DNA of 64,000 nucleotides from Straminergon stramineum (Eukaryota; Streptophyta; Bryopsida; Hypnales; Calliergonaceae), in NCBI GenBank assembly GCA_963920665.1, contig OY987268.1, forward strand, positions 11,844,501 to 11,908,500. Direction: 5' to 3'. The notes beneath the pieces are model-generated. The model was given only the letters and a program-made list of their open reading frames with translations. It had not been told where the DNA came from and did not search any database. The position numbers and the translations under genes were made by a program. Below, one piece after another: positions 22,386 through 37,200 of this stretch. The stretch's first letter is position 1. Each line of letters begins with the position of its first letter.

Positions 22386-25300
22386 TTAACCCTTAAATGT
22401 ACAGACTACAGAGCGTCCTCAAGAATTCACAATTTGAGTAAAAAACATCATAAAGTACTATTTGGAAGAATTTTTTGGAATTCTTCTATAAAATAAAAGT
22501 TGTAGATTATGAGTCGGAGATTCCATCCCTAATTCCCTATGGTTAGATTCACCAATGCTATGATGAATATTTTTTTATAAATTTTGAAAGGGAATTTTCA
22601 AAATTCCTTGTAAATTTGATTACAAGCAAAATATTATCATTTTTTGAGTAAAATTTGTTGGAATGGATTTGAAATGAGGTTATCTTGACAATCATGATAA
22701 TTTTTTAAAAATTGTATCTCCTTAAAAGTTAAAATCTATGACCCCATTTTTGCAAATCCAATTTTGAACTAGAGTCATTGCAATTTTGAATGGGTTAACC
22801 ACTTGACATACTTGCAAATTTGTATTTTGTAATTTTAGAAAAATATATACTCTAGTAACTCCAAATCCAAGCATTAGATAGGAGAACAAATTGATAAAGT
22901 ATATTTATAAATTAGGATGACCTTCATCTAAGTAGTAATGAAGATGTTTCAATTTGTTTGTCATCCCAAAAGTGGATGTGGGAGCACTTAGGGGGGTAAT
23001 ACTTTGAACATCAATTTTTTTAGGGTTGATGGAATTCCATTAATTTGGCACAATTTAGAAAGTGTGGCCTAAAACATACATACATAATTGTCCTAGTTTG
23101 TAGTCTGAAATTAGACTTTCTTGAAGATATATGTCATTGTCTTGACTCTTGATGCCACAGTCACATGAATATAGCAAAATTGTTGTTTTTGACCCTTAAA
23201 AGGAACGGGGGACCATGTATATAGTACTATATTTGATTCCTAGAACATAAATCATGTATAAAAATATAGCAAGACATACACAACTGAACAATTAGCATCT
23301 TTTGTTTGAATGTTACTTGAACATTGAAATTCTATCATGTTTCAATACGTGACCATTTTGTAAATTTTAAGAGAAGTAGTAAGTGCAATAATGAACTTAT
23401 GTTCCAAATCAAAAACAATAGGTGTCATTGATCATGGATCAATATGAATTCAAATTTTTGTTCCTATTGTAGTATTGTATACCTCAATTCATTCATCGAA
23501 TCATTATCTATGTTAAATATACAAAAACATCATGTTAAATCCAAAATTGGGCTTCTAATTCTTTAAGGGTTAATTACAAAATCTTTTTTTGAACTTTTGC
23601 TTAAATCTTTCTAAAAGTGTGGTATTCATTTTTTAAAATAACTAAGAAAGAAAGTTTGTTGTTTTTAGAATATTCAAGCACCAGATTGGATGATTCATGA
23701 ATGAGAAGACATTTGGACCAAATATCACTCAACATTCAAACCTTTTGTGATTAATTTTCCATTTCATAAGGCTTTGTGATTTTTTTTTCATCCTTCCAAA
23801 TTCTAATGAACTTCTTCACACGACATATATTTTATGTTTCAACTAACAATAAGCTATAATAAATTGACAAATTGTATTTACTTCTGTTTGAAGAAAATTT
23901 TGTTTCTTGAATAGGAATATGGAGATAGATATGGAGATATACAAACGATCAATCAAAATCCAATCAAGAGAGTAATAAAATTTAGATTTTATTTGGATTT
24001 TGTTTTTAACTTTTTACTAATTAAAATTGAGTATTGAAAATATTGTATAAAAATTGATTTAATGGATTGTTCAATTTGTGCAAAAATATCATTAGATGAA
24101 ATCCACCTCCTCTAAAAGGGTTGCGAGTTCCCATGAGTTCCCCCAAGTTCTGGGATTGTGGGAATTCAGCCACATCAGCTAGCTAACATTGTTAAAGTTT
24201 GGCCATGTCAAATTACAATAAAAAAATATTCTTTAAAATTTTTTTGGAAGAAATAATAATTTTGGAAAAATATATTTTTTTATTTTTTAATATTTAAATA
24301 TGAATATTTAATACTTTTTAATTCTGGCCTAATCTTGCTGGTTCCCAACATGGGGAACCAGCCTGAAACGGCCCTTTAGTGTTGTTGAAAAACATCTAAT
24401 GATTTGTTATCACTACTAACACTTAAAATTTCACATAAGGAATTTCTAAAAGATATTCACATTTTACTAGAATTTCTTTGTGAAGTGAATGAAAGCTTTA
24501 ATATGTTCAATATATTTTGCATTAGCAAACTGATTATTGGTTATTTAAAGCATCTCAACATGTATAATATATCATTATAAAAACAAGTTGTACTGGTCTC
24601 TGGAGATCATTGTCTTAGTTTTTGGTATTGCATTAGAAATCTAAAAAGAAGTATTTGCATTCCCAAAACATTATGTGTAAAATGGAGATAAGTTTTTCAA
24701 TAAAGTACAACATTCCTTACACAATCAAAAGAACATCTTAATCCCAAAATGCTCAAGGGATCTTTGTCTTCTAAAATCACCTATCAATTGTCATTTTTTG
24801 AAATGAAAGAATATTTTTCTTAGAATAATTTAAATGTAGGATCTTATTTACTTCTATCAAATTAGTCTACCCTACAATTTTCAAAGACTTTGACCATACA
24901 TATTTGAGATATCATCAAAGTTTAGTTTTTTCTCAGACATAATGACTTTAGGGGTTCATATCTCATATTTTCACAAAATTAGTAGGGATTTTCTCCAAAT
25001 ACAATTTTGAATAGATGAGAACATTCATGCCAATATTCATGAGGATTAGAGCAATGGGATTGTTTTTAGAGTCTTGCAATCAAGTGAGGATGTAACTAAG
25101 GTACTAGTATTAGGAAAACAAAAATTGTACTTGACTGTGTCCATTCACTATATGCTCCAACCAATTAGCACCTTGCCCACTTGCCCACTCATGGAATTTT
25201 TATCCTTGGGATGGCCTTTGATTGTCCATGTTTCTCTCCTAAGATAATTTGCAATGTGCATTTCTTAAAGTGTTTGATTTGGAAAAGTCACTTGGAATTT

Positions 25301-25453
25301 TTGTCCAAATTAAGTTTTTTTCCTGCATGGAAAGGCAACTTGATGAACTACATTGGAAAATATGAAATTTTTAAAAAAATATTGGGGGGATTCAATCAAT
25401 TCCTAGAGTTGGATAGAGACCACAAAATGGTTGATTAGGCATTTAGGGGTTAA
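22386..25453. mobile_element. Region bounded by TTAACCCTTAAATG-type ends
   Basis: TTAACCCTTAAATG at 22386 has two possible partners: TTTAAGGGTTAA ending 23573 (a 1.19-kb element) and CATTTAGGGGTTAA ending 25453 (3.07 kb), the latter a closer match to its terminus. The interior is AT-rich and non-coding, with a nested TIR element at 24090-24401. The 25181-25438 frame (85 codons) is unrecognised. Confidence 0.4.
24090..24401. mobile_element. 312-bp TIR element, CATTAG family
   Basis: Starts CATTAGATGAAAT and ends CATCTAATG, with inner GAGTTCCC...GGGAACC and AAACGGCCC segments that parallel the longer relative at 15829-16918. It has no coding content. It looks like an internally deleted, non-autonomous copy. 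Confidence 0.55.
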
Positions 25454-28400
25454 CTCACAAAAGAATTGTCAAGTGTTTGTCTTGGTGATATAGAATGACA
25501 TTTTGTTCATATACAAAAATGTATGTACTTCATGAAATATTGGACTACATGTAATATTTTATGGAATCATAGCATTTTTGACAAGGATATTTTTTATTTT
25601 TAAATTAACTTTATGGATTTGCAAAAATCAAAATATAATTTAAGTAAATAAAGTAGGAAGAGAATTTTATACTTGAACTAACTTGTAGCTCTCTAGTCTA
25701 CACTCTGTGTACAACAATCAATTCTCAAAATCTATTTTTCCATACTATAGATGCCTAGATCCACTACAATACAACACATCTTTTAGTGCCAAAAAATACT
25801 AACACAAATCTAGGAAAATTCATATATACAATTTAACTACAGTCCCCATGTGTCTACAAATTTGTAAAGCAAGGGGAGTCATAAATTACTACACCATTTG
25901 ATGCTTGCTATAGGTGCATCAAAATTAGGTACAACAATGAATTGCCAAAGCCTTTGATTGCTAAGTTGTAGATAAAAGGAATAAAACATGAATCAATTTA
26001 GGATGACAACAACCTACCCTAGAGTTTCATTGGTTGGTACAACTTGGTTTTGAATTAGCTATTGGTTGAGGAGGTTGAAAAAGGCATATGCCGCGGAGCT
26101 TTTATAAATATGCTCCTTTTTCCCCATTTGGATCCGATATATGAGATGATTATATAGCTAGCACGTCACACGAATAGGGACATATGTAGGGAATGCAAGA
26201 ATTACTTGTTGATTTTGTTGCATTTTCATGTCTTATTGGCCATACTATGAACTTCTAAGAATTTTTTTTTATTAAAAAATATGAAAAATTAGTAGAATAA
26301 ACATCAAAAATGTAAAATGTTCTAAGAAATTCAGGTCTAAGAAAATATTCTCTAAAAGTTATGCACAAGATAGAAAAACTAAAAAAAATCATAAAATAGA
26401 TGTTATCTTGTTTGTATTATGTTTCTATTCTTTAGAAATCAAAGAAAAACTTAAAGAAAAAACAATCCTTTTTTCCAATATATAAGGGTTCCTAATCAAC
26501 TAGATACATCTTGTGAAAAAAATTCTATGATCCATGTGCTAATATGAAGAAAATACACTTTGAATCTATGTGCAAGAAGACAATACATTATTTTTAGAAA
26601 ATCATTTGGTCAATTGGTAACCATAGAGGCTTAGATGATTTTTAGACTTTTGAACTCCATTTGGTCAATTGATGACGTTATATTTCCATTTTTAACTTTC
26701 AACTTTTTTTTGGGGTCAAAAGAGTTCTAAACCTCCCCAAAATGATAGGAGTGACAATTAATAGAGGAACATTTAAAAATGATATATATATTTTAAATAT
26801 GAAAACATTACTTAAAGGGAGAAATTTTTTTATATACCTAAATTATGGATCTCAGTTTTTTTGGAAGTATACTAAAAAATTATGACCAAAAAAATTGTCT
26901 CTTAGTAATGTGTGTCAAAAAATAGTGCGAGTGTTTTTTGCAATTCCCTAGAAGAAAACAAGATTCTACAATTGAACATACAACTGGATTTTCAAGTAGT
27001 TTGGAACATAAATAATTGCCATAGCAATTTTAGCCCATAGTTGTTGTAGAACACTTGCTTCGTATATTTTGATTGTATTAGAAAAGGTGTGCACATGGTT
27101 GAATGGACCAAAGTTGGCAAAATTCAATATCTATATAAGTCATTACAAGGCTATCCAAAAAAAAATTTGATCCAAGAAAGTGAGCACAAAAATTTAGAGA
27201 GTTCCTTAGTGATGTAGAATAAGCATTGGAGAGGATCCTTTTAAAACCCTACAATGTGTCCCATCCAAAATGCCAAATGACATCATCCACTCATTCCAGT
27301 ACTCTAAATCTTGAAAATGCCAAAGGTTGGCAATTGATACAATCTTTCAATATTGATTTGAAGTACATCTACAATTTCTAGTAACATTTAGGATTCCGAT
27401 TTTTGGGAGGGGAAAGCACTTTTTTTTACTTAATTACGGACTTTTGAAAATACTATTAAATTCCGCCTCTTCAAAAGTTCATAACTACTCCCAATCAATA
27501 TCAAGTAAAACAATATAATTTCTAGGCACCTCAATCTACATTACAATACATGATGAGTCACTAATATAATAACAAGAACTTTCTCTTCATTAAAAAGATA
27601 CTTATAAAATGCTATATGGAGTTCTCAAAATTCATACTTCATACTGTAACTTTAAAAATCCATAGCTTTTTATTTAAAGAAGAGACCTTCCAAATAATTA
27701 CACAATTGTCTTTGCATCCAAGTTGAGAGCGTGTAATCAAATTTATAACTACAATGGTATAGTGAATTATCTACAATGTGGCTTGCAATGCAAAGGTCAT
27801 GTTGAAAACAAAACTTTGACTTAAAAAGTGGTCCACTCAATTATGCACAGACCCAACAAGAAGGCCAAATTTCATCCTTTTCCTAACTTGAAAATCCATA
27901 AACATCGTTTGCATGCATAGAAATTGACATGTCTAAGATGAGTAAGTTAGTAGGTCTACATAAGCTACTTAGAAGTTGACTTTGACCTCATTCATGGCAA
28001 ATATTTTTTGTACGTTCATAGTTGTTAATTGTTTTGTGACTATATTACAATTGAGCAATTGGGACATTTCTACCATGTAGAGGTTGAGTATTGGGCCCCC
28101 AATTGTAATTTTGATTTCTATTTTTGTTTTTTTATACATTTCATTTTACTAATTATTACTATCATTGTTTTTTATTCACTCTGCATACAATTGCAAGGTA
28201 GTTGTTTCAAAGTTGTAGGGCAATTGTTTTGCAATTGCTCATAAGTGGACTCCTAATAGATTTTTTTCCATAGAAAAACATCGTACATTAGTTGTTCCTT
28301 AGTTCAATTGCCTATTGAACATACTAGTTATAGCACATACCCGAGTACATATATAAGGTTCTTTTGTAACAAATATGGATAGAGCCATAGTCTATAAATA

Positions 28401-31223
28401 ACTAGTATATAATGAGGTCAACAACAATATTAGAGTCAAAACAAAGTCAATTGCTTAAAAATCCAAAAATATACTTATATTGATTGCAATGGATATAAAA
28501 GCACTAAGTGATATAAAAAGTTTGTTCGATAGTAGTACCTAAAAGTCCTAAAAGTACATTATGATCTTCGGAATTGACTACCTATGGCAATTGTAAGTTT
28601 GTTGCCTAAGCCACTTGTTGTCTTTGCAACCACCTTTTGACTCTTTGGCCTACATAAAACTACATACGCCCAAGTACTAATTAGAAATAAACACCTTTCC
28701 AACAAAACTAAACTTGGATACATATTGCAATGCCATAAATAAATAGTTCTTGAGGTTATATAACCAATTGATTCATAAAATCTCATCTTAACAAATTGTG
28801 GGACTTCAAATAAGAGTAGTCTTACAACAACAATTCAAGAAATTGAATGAAAGCCTTAGGAAAAGAAGATAAATATACAACCTTCAATGGTAGCAAACAA
28901 AAACATCAAGAGTAAGTTCTAAACAATTGTGGCTATGGAATCACAAAAAAAAAAGGAATGACAAACATAATAAGTAGAGTGAGAGGCAATAAGAGGCAAG
29001 ACAACAAGAGGGAAGTAGAAAACTGAGGAGACAATATGAAGCAATTCAAGAGACAATAAGCAAAAACAATGTAAAGGCAATAACAATAAAGCAATAGCAA
29101 CTAGGATTTTAGTAGACCATCAGTGGTTGCCACATCATAAAGTCTTTTATAATTGCTTTACGATTGTCATACAATTGATCTACGACTAATCAACAACTAC
29201 TCTTCAACTATAATGTAAACATTCAACTATTCAACAACTTTTCTTTGACTAACATATATGCATATGTACAACTTTTAAAGAAAGATTGATTATCTTTCTA
29301 AGTGTTACTTTGTGATACTTTTGAATCCAACTTATAACATCAATTTTTTATATCCACATCAACCTATGCAATATTCAGACTAAATTGTCACAATTTAAGA
29401 TATAGCTAAGGATGTTGAAGTCATTCTTATCCTCAAATTAGTCCATTCAATTTTTGTTTTTTCAAAGAGATGTGTAGAGTTGCATGGAATGTTATGTCAC
29501 AAAAATAACAATGATCATGGTAGAGGGTATAATAGTTGTGGATAGGTTTGGTGGAGAATAATTTTTAAAATGGATTTCAGAAGTTTGAAAAAAATATTTC
29601 AATTTTAAGCATCTTTCAAACCTTTTTTGAGAAAAAAATTTGGCAAAGAGTATGTGCCGATTCTACCTCTCACTTCATGTAGTGGACATGACAAATGTTT
29701 TCATCACTACTAATATAGAAAGAAGTAGAAACTTGAGTACTTCTAGGCAATGATCCTAATGAAATGAAAATGGATGAAAAGGATTGATAATCAAGGGCAT
29801 GCTACCTACAAAAGAGACAATGTGGAATTTATGGTAGTCATTATTTGACACAAGTTCTTGAGAATGTAAGAATGTTAGAATTATTCATTTTCCAAGGCAA
29901 GCAAATTGGTTTTTTTCTCTATTATTCAAATAAATTAGGATTAGAGGTAGCTTTATGTAAGTAAATAAACTACTTGAGAGCAATTGATTCAAAGGAACTA
30001 TTGTCATATCCATAAGATAGAATTTTTACTCTTGGCAATTGGATGTTAAGTGTAATTATAGCCAATTATAGAATCTAGTACTTTAACTTCCAAAAATATG
30101 TCATCAAGGAGACGAGGATGGTCCAGTTGCATGTCAAAAAAATTCAAAAAAAAATTCGTCATATATAATGACAAAATAATTTCAATATTTCCATATCAGT
30201 TGATTGTTTACACATTAACAAATTAAATGTTTAGGGATGAAAAAACAAAGATGTGAAAGCTCCATCAACTTCTATCTAGGGTTTGTACATCCTCAAGTTG
30301 TATGCACAACTGGTTTTCAACTACATTATAGAACATACATGTATGTGCTTATGCATGACCCCTACTCTAGTTTAGGTAGTGTAGTTACAAACTAAATGTC
30401 TAGGATGTGGCTAGTTGTTCTTTGACCAATTGCATAGGATATGTTTTTCTTCTAGGGATTGCCCTTATTTGTACCATAAACTATCCCCTCAAAAACACTA
30501 GCCAAACCATTTATAGTATCTAATACTCTAATAGGTTCTCATATTCTAATTGAAAATATTTTATATCATCAATATCAGATTTTAGTGTTGTTTTTTGGTC
30601 TAAATATAGGTGTTGCATTCTAGACAATGATGATTATAGGTGCACATATTGTAATATACTTCAACTTGACTTTTAGCTAAGTTGCTCCTTGCCATGAGTT
30701 ATAATAAGTAACCTTTGAAGTTAACTTGAAACAATTTTTCAAACAACTTTTTGAAGTAATCTATGTACAAAATTTTCAAACAACCTTTCAAATCCCCAAC
30801 ATGATGACTTCTTCACTTCCTTTGCACTCATGCCACCACCATTCAAACACAATTTAGTCAAAAATAAAATACACTCTTAAGTGAAATGTTATGTATTACT
30901 AGAGAACATTTGAAACCCTAATTTATGAGAAGAAAAATTTGCAAGGTATGAGACATAGTTTGATGATTGGTGTCATAATATATATTTAAAATTAAATGAT
31001 CATATACATTGAATGAAAAAAAAAATTCAACATCATTAGACGTTTTTTGCATTTTTTGCATATATAATCAATGTAAATAATACACATGCCATAATTGATT
31101 GTAATCTTTGAAGTTTTAATATGATTAGTTGGACTATATTATACATATTAAAATGTTTAGAATCCAAACCACAAAGAATTTATTATAGGACCTTTACAAA
31201 ATAAAATAAAATAGCAATTGAAT
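25454..31223. other. AT-rich intergenic DNA
   Basis: No supported gene in 5.8 kb. A small GC pocket with CCGCGG and TTTTATAAATATGC (about 26085-26120) looks like a core promoter, but no coding exon follows it. A purine-rich stretch of CAATAA/GAGGCAA-like strings lies at 28850-29110. The ORFs 28029-28244 and 28559-28786 are unrecognised. Confidence 0.4.
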
Positions 31224-34200
31224 ATGAGTCAAACAAGTGAATCAACAATAAGCAATTGGTCATGCATTGAAGACCAACTTACAGAAAAATTGAATCAACT
31301 TACAATGTTACTTCACCATTTTGCAAATTCAACAAATGAAGAAGAACCACAAGAAGTGAGAAAAAACTACAATTAATTATTTAAAATTTTTTTGTAATTT
31401 TGATTAATCTTAAGAACATATATAAAATAAAGGCTAAATTTATTTTTTTCGAATTTGAATATTTTTTTTAAATAGTGTATTTAAAATATGTGAAATATGA
31501 AAATCATTTAGAATAAAATTGCTAGATGTGGTGTTAAATTTTATTTCATTTTATTTTCAATATATAAATTTAATGCTTTGATTAAGTAATAGTCATACAA
31601 AATTGATAACTGTTTGCAACAAAATGTCAAAACAGAGTCCAACAAAACTTAGTAGTGAAATTCAAATCATTTTGAAAGATGCTACCTCTCAAATTCAAAA
31701 TTTTCATGACCTTGTGCATTACAATGCTCAAGAAAAATTCAATACACAAATATTAGAGGTATGTCATTACATTGTGTGAAAACTGAAAAGTGTATTAAAA
31801 ATGTTGGCATCTATAAATCTAACCAAAATAAGCACATAAATCCAATGAAACTTCTCAAATACTAAATTTTGCAATGCATATATTTAACTAAATTTTGATA
31901 TTTGAATTTAATATAAAATAATATCTAATTTTTTTAAAACAATAAATTCAACAATTTCAAATGCTTCATATTAAAAAAGAATTTATTTTTAAATTATTAT
32001 ATGTGTATGTTCTAGAAAAAATATATAATTAATAACTCAAAATTAAGCACATTTTGAAATTTATTTTGGAATATTTTTAAAATTTAATATGGAGTAATTT
32101 TTAAGATGAAAATATCTGTACACTCATTTAATTTATATTTAATTTGAATTATATTTTGAAAATTTTGTCTACAATTGAATTCAAAATCACAATTCATTTG
32201 AGATTAGAAATGTAAATGTGATTACAAGTATTCATTTCAATTTCATAAAATGGATATGAAGGATTCAAGGATACAACATTGTGCCACAATGAAAGAATAT
32301 GAAGAAGAAATAAATCTTAATAAATTGGTAAATTTTAAATTTGGGATATTTTCATTTGTTATTGGTACTACTAAGTTGGTATGTCAATTTTATATATTTT
32401 CCTTTGTAATTATTCACTAACTATTTTCAATTCTAAAAATGAAGAATAAATTTATTAGAAAATTATAAATGATGAATAATTATAAAATTGGAATTTTAGG
32501 AATTTCAACTTATATAACTTCATTTTCATTGCACAATAAAAATGAATAATTTTCAAATTTTCTTTGAATTTTGCTATAAATAGGAAATGAAAAAACATGA
32601 AAATCTTCTTCAAGACATGTTTGAGTCTTATCAAGAACATTCAACTAAAAAAATCAACAAATTACAAAGGTTTTTATATTTTACATTATTTTATTACATT
32701 ATGTATATTTTTGTGTTTATTTACAAAATTATAGAAATATTTTAATGATTATTATTATCACTTAAAATTATTTTTCATAATAATTAAAATATCATGAATA
32801 AATTACTAAATCAAGATTGAAGATGTGAAATGGAATACTAAAAGCAATATATCTTTTATTCCTATAAAGAATTATAGAGATATAGATAATATGAAGATGC
32901 TTCAAATTCAGCAAATGAAAGAATATCAAGCAGCTATTGATGAATCAAAATTAATCATTGAGGTCTTTTGATTAATACTTTAAAAATATTGTCATTATTT
33001 CCTTTCGAATTTTATTATAATTTTTTATAATAATTAACTTTGTAACAATATTTTAGTACTATTATATTGTTTATAATTTAAAAAAATTGTGGGTTTATGA
33101 ATATTTTTTATAGATGAATATGAAAATATATAATAAAAAAATTTATAATTTTTCCTGGGTTATTTGCAGGAGCATGAAGATTCATATCATATTGTCATAC
33201 AAATGGTAATGTTCTAAATATGGTAGTTAAGATCGAACATCCTAGTTGAATACCATTTTATGTCTAATTTTTTAAACAATTAACATGTTTTTTTTCATCA
33301 TGTACACTTTCAAGAGAATCCATATTATTTGACATAATTTTGAAATTTTCAAGAAGATTCTAACTCAAGTGAATTCATCAATTGTCTACATAGATATGTG
33401 ATGAAAAAGAAAGGGTGACCAAAGTAATCAATGATCTTATTGTTGAGTTTCAAGAAAAAACTTTAGCATCAAAGCAAGATTATTTTAAGAAACTAAAGTC
33501 ATTCCAAAGTTCACAAGAAATTCAAATTATTATGATAACAAAATATATTGAGGTGAATATTTTACAAGATTAAATAGTTGTATGATATCATGTTGATATA
33601 AAAATTAAAAATTAAAATTGAAATAATTGCATCAAACATTTACAATATACAATGATTCTCAAAATGTTATGAGCATTTACAAAAATTGTCACAATTAATC
33701 GATAATTTTTTTTTTCACAAATTTTGGACATATTGAGGTATAAGTATTAGATTTGCATAAAATGAATTTAATTTTTAAAAATAAAATTAATAAATTCTTA
33801 AAATTTCACTCAAGCTTATGAGCGAAAAAACCCTCTTACTACAAGTACAAAACTTTCAAGTTTCATTTGTTAGTGGAACAAATTTTTTTTGAATTTTGTG
33901 GTAGGAAATTCATAAATTAAAATTTTTATCGGGAAAAAATTGTGTTGGAAAAAGATATGATCCAAAATATTTAAATTTTGTATAATATACTCAAAATATC
34001 TTAGAAATTTGTGAAAATTTTGAAAAGAGTAGAGATATTTTATATATTATTTTTCAAGATTGTTTTGGAGTTTCTATAGTAAGCTATAAAAAAACATAAG
34101 TATGGGGGTAATATTTCAATTGAAATAGTTCATTGAACAAAATTTTGAATTCATGAATTTTTTATTACATAATTCCAAAAAAAAATTTCATTCCATTTTC

Positions 34201-37200
34201 TAAAGATTCTTTAAATTTTGTATTGATGGTAAGAGTTTATTTCCTCAATAAATTTGAGTTAAAATTTGAAAATGTCTAAATTTTATTCAAACTTTAAAAA
34301 GTCATTTTATGCATTTAAGAGTATTTTTTGTACCTTGACATGTCCTAGAATATATTGAAAAAATATCTAATTTTTCAATTATTTATAGCAATTTCTGAAG
34401 TAAATAAAAACTTATGAGAACCACTATATATACATATGATATTTTCAGATGAAAAAATAACAATATCTATAATATCAATAGAAAATCATGTCGAAATATT
34501 AATACAAAAAAATTTAATAAATGAAGGATATGCATACTAGTTATGGTGCAAAATTCAAGATTCAAAAGGTTGGATTTTCATATATCACAAATTTTATGTT
34601 TGAAGACTTCGCTCAATTATTTATTATAATATAAAATTTATAAATGTGCATATTTCCATCAATTGAAGATAGAATTTTATTATTAACATATGAAATGTTT
34701 TATTGAAAAATCAGGAACACTTCAACACTAGCCTTCAAGAATGTTGCAAGCGTACCTCAATACTTGAATCTAAATGGCAAGACCAAGTAATTTCATAATT
34801 TTCTATATGTATTTCAAAAATAATTACATTAGATTTATAATTTGATCATATATAAATTATTATATAAATTGAAATTTTCTCTTGTTGCATCTAAATTGCA
34901 ATAAATTATAAAACTAAGTTGCTTTATATACTTGTTGAGTTTGAAAGTAAAAATAAATAAATGGACAATAATAAAGAAAACTTATTCATATGTTATGTTG
35001 AGTTTTTACAATCATACAGGTGGAATTCCTAAGAGAATTTAAAATTTATATTGACAAATTACCACCAATTATAAATGATATCAATTCAAAAGCTAGGTAC
35101 ATATTAACATACACTTATTTTTCAATATTTGAACCTTACAATACATTACTTTACTTCGATGATATTATATATGAACAATAACTCGATGAAAAACTTGTAA
35201 CTTGAATTTTATAAATGACAATGCAAAACCCAATAATGAATAAACAAGAATAACATCATGTTAATTAAAATTCATACAATCATAGTTTGTTTTTTAAATA
35301 TATAATGTTAAAAGATTTCATTTTGGTAAATTTTTTTCCCATAATCTTTATTTTCTAAAAGATTATGTCTAAGTGTAATGTGATTTCATTGAACTTTGAT
35401 GTTATTCCATTGATGGATGTAGGAATGTGTATTTGGCATTTACAATATCAGTTATTATCCTTGTGAGTATTTAATAAAAAAACTTCAAGTATAAATCACA
35501 TCCTTAACCCTTGAAAGGCCCTTGGGGTCCCTCTATATAAGCCGTATTTAGCTTTATAACTCTTCAATTGTGGTTTAATAAATGAATTATGATATTTTTT
35601 TTATTTACTGATACTATCATGATAATTAATTTACTTTTTACTCAAAAGTAAATGTTCAATGTTTTCTTGATCAAATACCACCAAATAAATAATATACTTT
35701 ATGGCTACAAAGGGCTTTCGGGACCTTCTAGGGTTAATATTAGAATATCCATATGAACTTTGATTTCATGAATTTTTCAAAAGTCATCGACGATAAGATA
35801 TAATTTATTATGATTCAGGAAAAAAATCTTCATGCATCAAAAAGTAACTTGTTTCACACCAAAAAAATATTGAAAGAAATGAGGTTATTAAATGGATTAA
35901 ACAAAGATTCACTTGATGACGGGAAAAAAAAGGTATATCATATTTGTTCAATAGAATTTCATATTAGATTAATTTTTGTATGCATTCTAATATATTCTTG
36001 ACACATTTATTTTTTATGACTATATTACCAACTATGTTAGCATGAAAGAAGTCAATTTCTGAAATTTTCAGATTGAAAGGTTGCAACATGACCTTGAAAC
36101 ATCTTACAAAAATATGGAAGAGTTAATTTTCAACAATAGGAATTTGAAAAACAAGGTAAACATTCTATTGAAATTTTTGGTACAAACAATGACATTTTTT
36201 GTATATATATATAACTTCAAATTGCAATGAATTGTTGAGGGAGAACACTCACTCATCATGCTTTAGGTTTCCATCTTGAACATCAGATGAAATAATTGGA
36301 TGATATTTTTCTAGGATGAAAACATGATAGATTTTGTAACATGAGTCATGACATAGATCATGACACTGCATGCTTAATATATTAGATATACATTTAATAT
36401 CAAAAGGAGTGGTACGGGGTGAAGGAGGGGGGGACCCAAGATGATTCCACTTAGAATCCTCCATCAAAGTTCTCCAAAAAATTTAAGAAAGGAATTTGTC
36501 AAGAAAGTGGATGGACTTGTGGCATGCCCTCTCATCTACTTGAAATAGTAGTATGGTGAAGAATAGCTTGTCAACTTGTGAAAAAAGATTGTGGAAAAGA
36601 AGCTTGGTCAAAGTAGCTTGTTCTCAATTTCTAACTTTAGTTGATTCGAGCATGCCCTATATGACCCTATGATAGGGAACTTAAGAGGCCCTGGCTATCT
36701 TGGGAAGGTTTAATATTTTCTTATAATTTGCCATGCAATGCACTACTATTGTGGTCCCTTTCTTTCTTTTGATGTCATTTGCCATATTGCCTCGATTTCA
36801 TGGGTTATTCTAGATCCTTCAATAATTAACTATTTATGACTTTCTATATTTTGTTTGCCTTTTAAAACTTGACCCTTCCATCTTTGAATTGAAGACCAAG
36901 CAATTACCAAACAAATGTTGAGATGAGATCATGTTTTCATCTTCTTTTTTGACGTGTCGTGGGGAACAATCTTTCACCACAAGGATTGTCCATCATTGAA
37001 TCCCCTCAAAGCCTTTTGTAGCACTTAGAAATTGACATTGAGATGCTAAAATTTTATAGTCCAAAGGGCGTGCTCTTAGCATGTTCAAACTTCCCTCAAT
37101 TGAGCTTATCCGTGATATTCTAGTAGAAGTTGCTTTGACCCATGTCCATTAAGTCATGTTCTCTTGAGAAGGAACATAATGGAGTTAGTTCATTGCAAGT

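Noticed and set aside
34449..34541. A possible extra exon after ATTTTCAG at 34448 in the coiled-coil gene
   Set aside because: It can only be read in a phase that does not join exons 7 and 8 and runs into a stop codon.
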